From: Geobacillus sp. 46C-IIa
Lineage (GTDB): Bacteria > Bacillota > Bacilli > Bacillales > Anoxybacillaceae
Direction: 5' to 3'
DNA length: 64,000 bases
Assembly (NCBI RefSeq): GCF_014679505.1
Contig: NZ_CP061474.1
Coordinates: 2,056,001 to 2,120,000 of the forward strand
The first letter of the stretch is position 1; the number at the start of each line of letters is the position of its first letter. Under the pieces are notes generated by a model that was given only the letters and a program-made list of their open reading frames with translations, was not told the DNA's origin and did not search any database. A program made the translations under genes and the position numbers. Positions 7,171 through 17,176 of the stretch are shown piece after piece.

Positions 7171-8850
7171 CTACTTAGAATATATACTTGAATCAAAGCC
7201 AAAGGCATCGTAATCTTCTTTGCGGAAATTTCTTACAAAAGGACAAATACTTCTAAAGTTGCGGCCAGTATACATCAACTGCACTTCTTGTTTTGCACGA
7301 GTGATTGCGACATAAAGAACTTTCTTTTCATCATTGAGTATAGCTTCAAAATCTGCCTTGTAGGCGTCACTATTTTTATTGTCACCGGCTCGTTTATCCA
7401 ACTCTTCAATCCTCTTTTTATTCGGATAATGATCACGGTCAAAATGAATCAAAAATACATAATCAAACTCAAGCCCTTTGACACCATATGCATCCGTAAA
7501 AAAAAGCGGCTTTTTTTGTTTGTTCAAATCAAATTTTCTTCCATATTGGGATGTGGTGATGACATCAAAGTGTTTCTTTAATTCCATAAGAACTGGACAT
7601 CGATAGATGGCATATACATCCGCATCATGGCGGTGGATGACGGCAATCGTCGCATCCGGGTCGTTTTTCTGAATAGCTTTTACTTGGTTCACTAGATGAC
7701 AAACCAGTTCTTTCGAGCTCGGGAAAAAGTAGATCGATGGTTTTTTTCCTTCTCTCACAAACCGTTGGTCATCCAAACGGTCATTTTCTGCATCAATGAA
7801 CTCCAAACTACTTGCCAGTTTCATGATTTGTTTTGTTGATCGGTAGTTTGTTCGCAAGTTTCTCGTTTTCCTCCCCTCAATATGCAATCCTAAATCCCGA
7901 TAAGAGAACGGGCTTCGCTTGTAAATACGTTGCTTCGGATCGCCGGAGACAACAATTGATTTTTGAGCCAATCCGACCAAGGCCTTTAATTGCATCGCCT
8001 GCAAATCCTGAACTTCATCAACAAAAATATAGTCGTACTTCAATGAATCGGGAATATCCTCAAAATATTTCAGTAGCAACAAAGCATAATCTTCCAAATC
8101 TAAATGATCGTGAAACTTTTTTTGTAACATTTTCTCATATTCCTTACACAAATAGAAAATCGTTCGGCGCTGCTCTTTGGTCAACCGCGGGATATTCCCC
8201 CTTCCTGCCCGTTCACAATGATAATACAATTCCTCCGTGACAAAACCGTTCGCTTTCATCCAAAGAATTTCATCCATTAGAAACGTACCCGCATGAGTTT
8301 TGTAAAGTTTTTGTTCCATTGGCAGCTTTTTGTATTCTTCACTTTCCATAAAAGTATCTACAAGTGCTATCGTACGGCGTGTAATGGCGCCCTCATAGCG
8401 CCGCAAGTTTTCAAGGTTGATCCGCAAAAACTCTGCATTGGGAAAACCAATTTCCCTTAAAATCCTCGCCGCCATATAGTGAAAAGTTTCCATATGCAAG
8501 GTATGTTTGTCTTTGATCTCATGAAACTTGCCCGACTGCTCAATTCGTTTTCTGGCATCTTCAACAAGCGTCGTATTAAACGAACAATATAAAATGCGCT
8601 TCGGTTCATTTTCTTGTTCCATGACTTTTAGTAACTTATAAATTAATGTCAGACTTTTACCAGTGCCCGCCGAACCGTTGATCAACATTTGGTCTTCGTC
8701 TTGCTGGACAACGGAAATTTGTTCGGGGCTTAGCGTAATATTAGGCAACAGACCGTGGGCATCAAAGTAATTTTGCCAAGTTCGCGCTGATCGTCTCGCA
8801 AAGTCTAGACGTTTCTTATGGAGACCAGCTGTCGTTTGCATCGATGACAT
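7171..8850 (-). CDS. UvrD/Rep-like SF1A DNA helicase
   Basis: A 559-residue superfamily 1A helicase with all main motifs: Walker A GSAGTGKS (59-66), motif II FVDEVQDLQ (276-284), motif III GDPKQRIY (303-310), LRTNYRST (332-339), motif V-like YGVKGLEFDYVF and motif VI YVAITRAKQEVQ near the C-terminus. It should translocate on or unwind DNA using ATP. The N-terminal 35 residues are short and carry no extra domain. Starts at 8850 (MSSMQT) or 8841 are likely; both lie inside the end of the preceding AddB-like gene, giving a 26-35 base overlap, so translation is coupled. Longer starts are inside that gene and lack a ribosome site. It is third in a four-gene operon. Confidence 0.85.
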   Translation of the reverse strand: MSSMQTTAGLHKKRLDFARRSARTWQNYFDAHGLLPNITLSPEQISVVQQDEDQMLINGSAGTGKSLTLIYKLLKVMEQENEPKRILYCSFNTTLVEDARKRIEQSGKFHEIKDKHTLHMETFHYMAARILREIGFPNAEFLRINLENLRRYEGAITRRTIALVDTFMESEEYKKLPMEQKLYKTHAGTFLMDEILWMKANGFVTEELYYHCERAGRGNIPRLTKEQRRTIFYLCKEYEKMLQKKFHDHLDLEDYALLLLKYFEDIPDSLKYDYIFVDEVQDLQAMQLKALVGLAQKSIVVSGDPKQRIYKRSPFSYRDLGLHIEGRKTRNLRTNYRSTKQIMKLASSLEFIDAENDRLDDQRFVREGKKPSIYFFPSSKELVCHLVNQVKAIQKNDPDATIAVIHRHDADVYAIYRCPVLMELKKHFDVITTSQYGRKFDLNKQKKPLFFTDAYGVKGLEFDYVFLIHFDRDHYPNKKRIEELDKRAGDNKNSDAYKADFEAILNDEKKVLYVAITRAKQEVQLMYTGRNFRSICPFVRNFRKEDYDAFGFDSSIYSK

Positions 8851-11356
8851 ACTCACCGTCCTTACAAACATGCAGAAATGGACACATGCGGCAATGTTGT
8901 CCGCTTCTTGCTTGGATTTCCTTGGTTTGAACACTTGCAAGAAATTCCTTTATATGCTCGTCAATTCGGAAGGTGTCATGGTCATATTGATATTTCGCTT
9001 TCCAATTTTTTGTGACCATATATTTGCTTCCTAAACGTTGAAGCCGCTTCATTGCCTTTGGATAATAAATATTTTGATATGATTTATACGTTCTTAGGCT
9101 GGAGGGATAGGTTGTATCCAACAAGTTTTGCTTGTGCGCGTTTGTCCACTGCGGAAATAAAGGGAATATGGTCTCCCGCACCAACGCCTCTCCATCCCCT
9201 TGTTCAGCAAGAAGTTTGCCGATGATCGCAAAAGCTTGTTGCTGGTGAAAATCGTTTTCGTAAATCGGATGATGTTCAACAAACGCATTGAAAAAGAATT
9301 TTCGCTGACAAAAATCGCTGTCCAGCCATAGCAAATCGGGAATAGCCTGTAACGGTTCTTTCGGTATCTCCTCTTGGACAACGGTCTCTTCTTCCCATTC
9401 CCACTTCTCGGATTGCTCCTCTGCAACCTCCTCCATTGGCCCATATAATTCCTGTAAGATAGTGAAATAAATGCTAGGTCCATCATGATCGTACAAATCT
9501 TTAATATAGCTAAAAGTAATTTGTCCCTTGCTATACGCCAGAAGATGATAAATGGAATATAGGGCAGTATTTCTCGTAACATTTCGTGAGTAATAATCAA
9601 CTATAAGTGCATTTATCCGCATGATTCGATTTGCAGCAACAAATGAACAGCGAATGCATTCCTTCAACCAGCTATGCGTCAACAAGTGTGGCATTTCAGA
9701 TTGTTTCCAAGGAAACGTTTGCAATGATAAGCCTGTTACGTGAATGTTATGTGCAATCAACGTTTTGCCAACCAACTGGTCAATGTTTACAATTTGTGGA
9801 CTGTCTTGATCATCGTCTTCCATATTTTCCTTTGTACCTAAGTGCAATGCAAGAAACTGGTATAATTCTTCCATCGTAAACTCCCAGTCAGCAGGAACCG
9901 AAACAGAAAATAACTTTTCCATCTTTTGTTTAGCACTAGGTTCCCACTGGCTGCTTACAGCCACATAGATGTCATTCAGTTGTTTAATATACACCCTGAC
10001 ATTTCTCTTTTCCCTTTCCTCCAATAGCAGACGGTTCACTTTTCGAGCTAAATCTTTCGTGCATTCAGCTAACTGCTTGACAGTGATTTCGTATCGAGAC
10101 TGATGCACGTATGGAAAACAGCGGAACGGGTTGCTTAAATAACGCTTCAATCGATGACGACCCGCCTGCTCCTTCGCAGTTTCATCAAATACGCGGCTGA
10201 CTTCTTGGAGATCAACAAGCGCTTGCAGGCGTTCCATGATATCTTGAAAACTTTTCACGCCGTCCATATAACTGCGTAAATCAATCAGCAATGTCGATGC
10301 TTGCATACCGTTTACATGGCCGGACTGCACCCACCCTGACGTCATCATATTGACGTAATCGTCATAAGTTAAGAAAATCCCTTCGCTTGTTTTTCGGCAG
10401 TTTTGCAAAGACAAGAAAAATTGTCCATAGCGGCTGGCGTAAAAATGATCGTTTCTGGTACAATTTGTGTATATGTTTAAATCTTTTTCATATTTAGCGA
10501 CTACTTCATTATGGTTTTTTACAATCGGATGTTTTTGCAAATACTCTTTAAAGTCCGTTGGATGATCAAAGATGAAAAAACGAACGTGACGCAATGAATC
10601 TTCCTGCTCCGGAAAACGCTCATCCAAATATCGGGCAAATTTGACGCCTCGGCGCGGCTGGGAACTCTCAACGCATTCCCAACTGCTATACTCACTCCCG
10701 CTCACCCGTTCATAAATTTCACGCCATGTTTGATACACATTTAGAGCATTGGAATTGAATGGAATATAAAATATGACATGCAATCCTATTTGTTGCAATT
10801 GATAAAACATCATCATCCGCACAGCATCAATGTAATCGAAGTGGTGAATGCATACAGTATGAATGTCAGTATCGATATTCAATTTCTCCGCGATTTTTTT
10901 CTTGGTCAGATGGGCTCGCTCTTGCCGATAGCTGACGACGATAGGGTCATTTCCAAGTTGCTCGAACATGCCGATGAGAAATTTTTGTTCTTCCTTCAGC
11001 TGCATGCTAGGAAAATCAAACAAACGCGTCATCCCCATCTCGATTAAAAAACGGAGAGATAAATAAAAATCGCGAACCTTCTTCTCTAAATAGTTTATCG
11101 ATTCCTCCGAGGCATGTTGATGAATATATTGGCGTATCATCGACCGCAAATAGATTTCAGTATGGGGATGATTCCAATTAGGAAACAGTTTCCTTACAAA
11201 CGAATGATATGCCAGTACTTGGTTTTTCGGTGCCCCAGTGGCACCTCTCAAATAATGTGCCAAAGCAGTACTTTGCGTAAGATGGATTTCACCTTGGCAG
11301 ATTCTGAACTGTTCGTAAAAATGTGTTGTGTGCTGGTAGTACTTGACTCTAAACAA
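8816..11356 (-). CDS. AddB-like protein with Fe-S cysteines, no visible nuclease motif
   Basis: An 846-residue protein resembling the AddB/RexB side of recombination nucleases. The C-terminus has the iron-sulfur pattern Cys683 (SDFCQRKFFF) ... Cys822-x2-Cys825-x5-Cys831 (HCRMCPFLHVC). In AddB this cluster brackets a RecB-type nuclease. Here the two halves are only 139 residues apart and I see no GxxD ... DxK active-site motif between them, so the nuclease seems lost. The N-terminal 600 residues are a diverged, inactivated helicase-like region without a Walker A motif. The start is TTG with GGGGAG upstream and overlaps the AddA-like gene by eight bases. Partner role with that helicase is inferred from order and overlap. 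Confidence 0.75.
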   Translation of the reverse strand: MFRVKYYQHTTHFYEQFRICQGEIHLTQSTALAHYLRGATGAPKNQVLAYHSFVRKLFPNWNHPHTEIYLRSMIRQYIHQHASEESINYLEKKVRDFYLSLRFLIEMGMTRLFDFPSMQLKEEQKFLIGMFEQLGNDPIVVSYRQERAHLTKKKIAEKLNIDTDIHTVCIHHFDYIDAVRMMMFYQLQQIGLHVIFYIPFNSNALNVYQTWREIYERVSGSEYSSWECVESSQPRRGVKFARYLDERFPEQEDSLRHVRFFIFDHPTDFKEYLQKHPIVKNHNEVVAKYEKDLNIYTNCTRNDHFYASRYGQFFLSLQNCRKTSEGIFLTYDDYVNMMTSGWVQSGHVNGMQASTLLIDLRSYMDGVKSFQDIMERLQALVDLQEVSRVFDETAKEQAGRHRLKRYLSNPFRCFPYVHQSRYEITVKQLAECTKDLARKVNRLLLEEREKRNVRVYIKQLNDIYVAVSSQWEPSAKQKMEKLFSVSVPADWEFTMEELYQFLALHLGTKENMEDDDQDSPQIVNIDQLVGKTLIAHNIHVTGLSLQTFPWKQSEMPHLLTHSWLKECIRCSFVAANRIMRINALIVDYYSRNVTRNTALYSIYHLLAYSKGQITFSYIKDLYDHDGPSIYFTILQELYGPMEEVAEEQSEKWEWEEETVVQEEIPKEPLQAIPDLLWLDSDFCQRKFFFNAFVEHHPIYENDFHQQQAFAIIGKLLAEQGDGEALVRETIFPLFPQWTNAHKQNLLDTTYPSSLRTYKSYQNIYYPKAMKRLQRLGSKYMVTKNWKAKYQYDHDTFRIDEHIKEFLASVQTKEIQARSGQHCRMCPFLHVCKDGEYVIDANDSWSP

Positions 11357-13757
11357 CCAACATCTCCCCGCTTTCTAACAAGTCGCTCCAACACTGGGGT
11401 TGATATGGATTCATTTGAGAAGAGCTGTTTACATAAACGGCCTTTCTCGCCCGCGTCAACGCTACGTACAGCAATCGGACTTCTTCACCGATCATTTCTT
11501 TCTTTTCTAAACCGGCATATTCATTGTAATAACTATTTTTAAATTCCATATCACCCCAATCAATGCTGTACCCCAGTTTCCACTGCGCTTGGCCGGAAAT
11601 TAAGATTACATCCGTTTTCCCTTGCTTCATAAACGGATGGCGCGTCAATGGCATGAGTACGTAGTCAAACTCCAATCCCTTTGCCTTGTGGACGGTCATC
11701 ACTTTGATCCGGTGATTGACATCGCTCGTTACTTTTCGTTCATTCTCCGAGGTGTCTGTTGCCATTTTTATTGATAAAAATTTCTCCAGATCATAGAAAG
11801 AAGCATGAAAATCGCCAAATTCCCTTGTGATGAAAAAAATGAGGCGTTCCAAGTTCATTTTGTATTCCTTCATTTTCGCAATGGCTTCCTTCCGTTGCAT
11901 CTCCACATCTCCATCAGGAAACCGGGATCTCAACTGGTTATAGTAGCGAAGGCGGAAGACTTCATACGGCCGAACTTCGTCGATGATGTTTTGCAACACG
12001 GTGATGGCTGATGACATATTCCATTGGCATTCCCATCGTTCCATATTGTCAAATGTCTGCAATCGATCAAGAATAAAAGGCGTTTCCGGCGTATAAGCCG
12101 ATAACACTTTGGCAATGGTCAGTTCATTCTCCCCATAGGAGCTTTGGTGAAAGAGATAACGATCCTTCGGAACATACGGGTGGGTAAACCTCCGGATCAA
12201 TAAATAAAACTCCCTCACTGGTAATGAACGGTAAAAAGTTCCTGACACAGCCGCTTCACAAAAGAACCCCATATTCTCAATTCTATCTACCATTTCCATC
12301 ACTTCACGGTTTGAGCGGACTAAGACGGCAACATCTTCGCGATACAAACGGCGAAGCAAATATTTTAGAGTGGCATCATCCATGTCTAACGCAACTAATC
12401 CTTCTTCGCAGCTTTCCTCTCGCGAAGGGATCAGCTTGTCCGTATCATCAAATGGAAATTTTTCAACGATTTTTGTCCATTTCTGAAATAAGACGTTCAA
12501 TTGTGTTAATAATGTCGGTGCTGATCGGTAATTTTTTTGCAACGAATACTCTTTGTACACTTGATTCGCTGTTTCCAGCTGTTGTCGCAATTGAAGAAAT
12601 GCCGTATAGTCCGCGCCCCGGAACCGATAAATGCTTTGCTTCACATCTCCAACCGCAAACAACTGACAACCATACTTCTCTGCCAACCAACTGATGAATG
12701 CTGCCTGTGATTCATCCGTATCCTGGAATTCATCGACAAACAAATAACGGATCGACAGCCGGAGCTGATCGGAAGAAAGATTCTTGAGTGATGCTAAACG
12801 GCTGATTAAATCACTAATTTCCAACGTTTCCTCCGTCTTTTTCTGTTCATCAAGCTCCCGAATAACATGTTTGATGACATAATCGGCAAACTCATGAAAT
12901 CCATGGCTGTCTGCCCCGAAATGGAGCTGCCCAATCGCTTCAACAGAGACCGATTTGTTATGCAAATGCTCGATCATGGCGATAAAAGAACGAATGATTT
13001 GATAGTGAGGAATGTGTCGAAAACGTTCGTATATCTCTGGGTATTCAACTGAGAACTGGTCAATATACTTTTCGATCAGTCGTCTCCGATCATGTTTGTA
13101 ACTCCTTACCTCCATCGAACGCGAAAACCCTAACGTTTGCCCTTCCGTGACGAGAAACTCCCTAGCAAACGAGTGAATGGTGCCGATAAACATCCATCCT
13201 GCTTCTTCCATCCACTCTAAATATTTTTTATCCTTCGTTACATCGTAATAGTTTTTTAGCTTTTCTAACAACTTCGAACGCATATTGGTAGCAGCTTCGT
13301 TCGTGAACGTGATCATGACAACCGAACGTAAATCGAGATCCCCTTGCATATGCTTGAGAAACATGATCCGGTTGATCATCGTCGTCGTTTTTCCCGTGCC
13401 TGCTCCAGCCTTCACAATATAATGCCCGCGGTCATGGGCATGTTCGAGTTCATACTGCCCTTTATTAAAAGTGCTGTTTTGATTAAGATAATCCAATAAT
13501 TGAGAGTCATTGACTTTGCCATCTTCAATCACTGCCCATGCTTGTTCCCATTCTGGTGCATAGCGAACAACGGAAACTTGGAGCAATTCTTTGTTATGTG
13601 CTTCATGCAAAATCGGATCTTCTAATAGTTCTTGCGGATCATCAAACGTAAGCAAATACACTTTGCTGCCGCTTTGGATATACTGCCGAAGTTCACTTGC
13701 TCGTATTTGCTGAATATCAGACGAAAACAGCAGGACGGAATATTTGGACTCATTCAT
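11349..13757 (-). CDS. AddA/UvrD-like SF1A helicase lacking a nuclease domain
   Basis: An 802-residue superfamily 1A helicase. Walker A AGAGTGKTT is at 117-125, FTNEAA at 151-156, motif II VDEFQDTDE at 341-349, GDVKQSIYRFRGAD at 370-383, MTVHKAKGLEFDYVLMPL in the C-terminal half and VALTRARKAVYV near the end. The motif spelling is closest to AddA/RecB-type helicases, but the protein stops soon after motif VI, so the C-terminal nuclease of AddA (about 1200 residues) is absent. An N-terminal domain of about 95 residues (YSVLLFSSDIQQIRASELR) precedes the helicase core; I do not recognise it. AGGAGTG lies nine bases before the ATG. It is the first gene of a four-gene operon. Confidence 0.87.
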   Translation of the reverse strand: MNESKYSVLLFSSDIQQIRASELRQYIQSGSKVYLLTFDDPQELLEDPILHEAHNKELLQVSVVRYAPEWEQAWAVIEDGKVNDSQLLDYLNQNSTFNKGQYELEHAHDRGHYIVKAGAGTGKTTTMINRIMFLKHMQGDLDLRSVVMITFTNEAATNMRSKLLEKLKNYYDVTKDKKYLEWMEEAGWMFIGTIHSFAREFLVTEGQTLGFSRSMEVRSYKHDRRRLIEKYIDQFSVEYPEIYERFRHIPHYQIIRSFIAMIEHLHNKSVSVEAIGQLHFGADSHGFHEFADYVIKHVIRELDEQKKTEETLEISDLISRLASLKNLSSDQLRLSIRYLFVDEFQDTDESQAAFISWLAEKYGCQLFAVGDVKQSIYRFRGADYTAFLQLRQQLETANQVYKEYSLQKNYRSAPTLLTQLNVLFQKWTKIVEKFPFDDTDKLIPSREESCEEGLVALDMDDATLKYLLRRLYREDVAVLVRSNREVMEMVDRIENMGFFCEAAVSGTFYRSLPVREFYLLIRRFTHPYVPKDRYLFHQSSYGENELTIAKVLSAYTPETPFILDRLQTFDNMERWECQWNMSSAITVLQNIIDEVRPYEVFRLRYYNQLRSRFPDGDVEMQRKEAIAKMKEYKMNLERLIFFITREFGDFHASFYDLEKFLSIKMATDTSENERKVTSDVNHRIKVMTVHKAKGLEFDYVLMPLTRHPFMKQGKTDVILISGQAQWKLGYSIDWGDMEFKNSYYNEYAGLEKKEMIGEEVRLLYVALTRARKAVYVNSSSQMNPYQPQCWSDLLESGEMLVV

Positions 13758-13798
13758 GGGTATACACTCCTAATATTTGCACAAAGTAACTCATACCC

Positions 13799-13817
13799 CT
13801 ATTTTATACTAAAATAG
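13799..13817 (-). promoter_or_regulatory. Palindromic operator-like site over the helicase operon -10
   Basis: CTATTTTA-TAC-TAAAATAG is a perfect eight-base inverted repeat. On minus it contains TATAAA, a likely -10 about 45 bases before the first operon gene. A repressor bound here would block transcription. The -35 (TGTAAC region) is poor. The regulator is unknown. Confidence 0.45.
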
Positions 13818-13880
13818 CGGTTTAGTTACAGAATTTATATGCATAGTGTACCTGTTCTTAACAATAGATAGACGAATCAA

Positions 13881-13923
13881 TCGCCCCTCAGTTCCCCCTG
13901 ATACATGAAGAAACGAGAGGCGA
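13881..13923 (-). terminator. Inverted repeat downstream of hsdR
   Basis: TCGCCCCTC / GAGAGGCGA with a 25-base loop lies between hsdR and the helicase operon. There is no clear T-run. The remaining bases between 13758 and 14077 are AT-rich, with no ORF I can support. Confidence 0.4.
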
Positions 13924-14077
13924 CTAAAACAAATAAAATTTTTCCCCAAAAGAACTAGTTTTCAAAAGCTCAATGCCAGAAGGAAAATATTGCAAAAAAA
14001 CCTTAATGATTGTTTATACTGAAATCTATACCTGTACGAGCCAGTCGCATAACTCAATAGACTTATTTATTGCATTA

Positions 14078-17000
14078 TCACGCATTCATTGGCCAGTCTT
14101 TATATTGTTGTTCGGCTTGTTCCATGAATTTATTTGTTAAGAATTGTAATTGTTGCCCCGTAATTTTCTCTTTCATGAGCACTTGCTTGACGGCTAATTT
14201 CACTTTAGCGTAAACATCTCGACGGTGAGGACTTGTCCAGTCTACGGCTAATTGTTTCTTTAAGGCTTTAACCACCTTATGAATTAAACTAGCAAGAAAC
14301 TCGTTTGAGAACGCTTCCTGCTCCATAGCAGTGATCGCTTTGTAAAATTCAATTTCTTCCTCTGACAGTCCTAAGTCGTGTCGCTTGCGTATTTCTTCTT
14401 CCATTTCTTTGCGCATGTTAATCATAACCCTGACCACATCGGCAGCCTGAATAACACGACTATGATAATCCCTTAACGTTTTCTCTAGAAGTTCGCTTAA
14501 CGCCTTTGACTGTGGGCTTCCTTGGCTAAATGTCACTTTGATTTGGTCCTCTAAAAGTTTTTTCAGCAACTTTAAACGCAAGTCTACATGCTCTTTTTTT
14601 GTTAAATCTGCCAAGAACGCATCGTCCAATATGCTGATATCTGGGCGTTCAATTCCTGCTATTTGGAAAATGTCAACGGTTTCTTTCACTAATAGACTAT
14701 TCTCAATAAGTTCTGATAATCGCTCTTCTAATGTTTTATTTTCACTCGGTTTTTCAATTGGTGGCCGCAAATGTTTGCGAAGTTGTGCTTTCATCATGAA
14801 ATAGAGCATAACTTCATCTGCAAGTTCAAGTACTTCCGGCTGATGCTTCACCAACTGATATGATTTTTCTAGTTTGGTGGCTGCTTGGATATATTCCTCG
14901 GGATCTCGGTTTAAAAGAAGGTTAACAAGATCTGCAATGAAGTCTTCGCGCTCTATCTTTGGTTTTGCCCGCCAGTTTTGCACATCAATCTCGCTTGGAA
15001 TAAATCCTCTTACTGTCTTCAGATGATCCATGAAGATATTAACGGCCTCTGAAATATCATAAGCAGGACTTCCCGTGCCGCCACTTTGTGTATATTTATG
15101 AGTTGCTTCTTTCAGAGAAGTGGCGATACCAATATAATCAACGACGACGCCGCCTTCTTTTCCCGGAAACACGCGGTTTACACGGGCAATGGCCTGCATC
15201 AGGTTGTGTCCCTTCATCGGCTTGTCGATATAAAGATAAGAAAGCGGTTTGGCGTCCATTCCTGTTAGCCACATATCGACGACAATGACAAATTTCAAAG
15301 GATCTTCTGGATCACGAAGTTTGGCTTTCACTTCTTCTTGCTCTTTTTTCGATTTAATATGCGCATATTTGCTTCCCGGCTGAACCTCTCGCCACTCTTT
15401 AGGATCCTTTGATACATCCCCTGTCATAATCACTTCAACAGGAGGGCATTCTGGAATCTCTCTTAGATAATTATACAAATCAACCGCAATTCGCCGGCTC
15501 ATACAGACAATCATTGCTTTTTGAAACGGATTGGCGACTTGGTTAAAATGTGATACGATATCTTTGGCTAAACGACGGAGCCGTTTTGGAGTACCCACAA
15601 CTTTTTCCAGAGCGGCCCATTTTCTTTTGTAATTCTCTGACTCTTCATCATCTCCCCCAGCCTCTATGATAATTTCCTTGTATTTTTCATCAATGTCGTC
15701 AGCCGATAAATCAAGCGGGATTAAGCGACTTTCATAGTAGATTGGCAACGTCGCTTTATCTGCCACCGCCTGAGCCATATCATAACGATGGATAATATGT
15801 CCAAAAATCTCCTCCGTATTGTTATCAACAAAATCGACTGGAGTTCCTGTAAATCCAATATGGGAAGCATTCGGCAAAGCATAACGCAATTGAGCAGCAA
15901 ATCCACCTGCAAAACCGGCTTGGGTGCGGTGTGCTTCATCAGCAATCACAACAATGTTTCGTCTTTCCGATAAAACCGGATGCTTAGTTTCTCCTTCTTT
16001 CTTACGGAATTTTTCAATCGTAGAGAAAATGATTTGTCCGGCTTCCCCTCTCAGCAACGTTCTTAACTGTTCTGTATCTTCTGCATGCTCCACATGGCCG
16101 ATGTATGATTTTCCTTGCACAAACGTCTCATACAACTGTTCGTCTAAGTCATTACGGTCCACTTGAATGACAATTGATGGATTTTCCATTTCCGGATGGC
16201 GAGACAAAATTCCTGCGAAAAATAGCATGCTTAGTGATTTACCCGACCCCGTTGTATGATACATAACCCCGATTTTTCTGTCTCCGTCAGGTCGCGTCGC
16301 ACGGATCGCTTCATTGACAGCGAAGTTCACACCGAAAAACTGGTGATATTTCGCGCCAACTTTTGTAATTTTACTACCTTCCTCCAAAAAGACAATGAAA
16401 TTACGAATATAATTTAGTAGACGTTCTTTCGGGAATAATCCTTCAATCAGTGTGCGCATCGTATTGGCACGGTTGTGATCGACATTTCGTCCATCAATCG
16501 ATTTCCATGAAGCAAAGAAATCGTAATCGGCAAACGGCATCCCATGCTTCGTTTCCACGTTATCGGAAATGACAACAAAAGCGTTGTAGTTAAATAATTG
16601 CGAGATATCATACGTATAGTTTTGAATTTGGGTATATGCATCATAAACAGTCGCTTGCTCGTTGTTTGGATTTTTTAACTCAAATACAATCAGCGGTAAA
16701 CCATTAATATATATAACGATATCTGGCCGGCGGGACATGCGCCCTTCAATCGGCAATTGATTGACCACTAAAAAGTCATTGTTCTCCGGATGTTCCCAAT
16801 CGATCGGGAAGACATGAGGCGTGTACGTTTCATCGTTTACCTCATAAGAAAATTCAAGCCCTTTCGTCAACATTTGGTGAAAATGCATATTCCGATTAAT
16901 CAGTTTTACCCCGTCTGGCGCCGTTAAAATTTGAGCAAGCCTTTTGATTTCTTGTTCCGGTATAGCTGGATAAGCCTTCTTTAAGAAGGCTTCCAACCGA

Positions 17001-17143
17001 CCGTAAAGAACTACCTCGTGAAGACTGTCTCGCTCTCCACGCTGAAACAATTCCTGCGCATGAAGATAGTCATAGCCTAACCGCTTTAAACGCTCAACCG
17101 TCGTCTCTTCAAAATCCGTTTCACCTAGAGGTCTCGTCGCCAT
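14078..17143 (-). CDS. hsdR: Type I restriction enzyme R subunit
   Basis: The 1021-residue motor and nuclease subunit of a type I restriction-modification complex. The N-terminal PD-(D/E)xK site is visible as RRPDIVIYINGLPLIVFELK, with Asp141, Glu155 and Lys157. The helicase part has TTGSGKS (297-303) and a DEAH box (402-405), with the superfamily 2 motif QAIARVNR further on. HsdR pulls DNA past the complex and cuts far from unmethylated recognition sites. Length is normal and all motifs are intact. The start has TAGGAGGTG at good distance. It is the last gene of hsdM-hsdS-hsdR, 33 bases after hsdS. Confidence 0.96.
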   Translation of the reverse strand: MATRPLGETDFEETTVERLKRLGYDYLHAQELFQRGERDSLHEVVLYGRLEAFLKKAYPAIPEQEIKRLAQILTAPDGVKLINRNMHFHQMLTKGLEFSYEVNDETYTPHVFPIDWEHPENNDFLVVNQLPIEGRMSRRPDIVIYINGLPLIVFELKNPNNEQATVYDAYTQIQNYTYDISQLFNYNAFVVISDNVETKHGMPFADYDFFASWKSIDGRNVDHNRANTMRTLIEGLFPKERLLNYIRNFIVFLEEGSKITKVGAKYHQFFGVNFAVNEAIRATRPDGDRKIGVMYHTTGSGKSLSMLFFAGILSRHPEMENPSIVIQVDRNDLDEQLYETFVQGKSYIGHVEHAEDTEQLRTLLRGEAGQIIFSTIEKFRKKEGETKHPVLSERRNIVVIADEAHRTQAGFAGGFAAQLRYALPNASHIGFTGTPVDFVDNNTEEIFGHIIHRYDMAQAVADKATLPIYYESRLIPLDLSADDIDEKYKEIIIEAGGDDEESENYKRKWAALEKVVGTPKRLRRLAKDIVSHFNQVANPFQKAMIVCMSRRIAVDLYNYLREIPECPPVEVIMTGDVSKDPKEWREVQPGSKYAHIKSKKEQEEVKAKLRDPEDPLKFVIVVDMWLTGMDAKPLSYLYIDKPMKGHNLMQAIARVNRVFPGKEGGVVVDYIGIATSLKEATHKYTQSGGTGSPAYDISEAVNIFMDHLKTVRGFIPSEIDVQNWRAKPKIEREDFIADLVNLLLNRDPEEYIQAATKLEKSYQLVKHQPEVLELADEVMLYFMMKAQLRKHLRPPIEKPSENKTLEERLSELIENSLLVKETVDIFQIAGIERPDISILDDAFLADLTKKEHVDLRLKLLKKLLEDQIKVTFSQGSPQSKALSELLEKTLRDYHSRVIQAADVVRVMINMRKEMEEEIRKRHDLGLSEEEIEFYKAITAMEQEAFSNEFLASLIHKVVKALKKQLAVDWTSPHRRDVYAKVKLAVKQVLMKEKITGQQLQFLTNKFMEQAEQQYKDWPMNA

Positions 17144-17176
17144 GCTGCTTGCACCTCCTAGTCGAATATAAGTCTA

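Noticed and set aside
11349..13757. Housekeeping addA
   Set aside because: The protein is about 400 residues too short, lacks the nuclease domain, has a different N-terminal domain and lies in a defence island with a second helicase gene.
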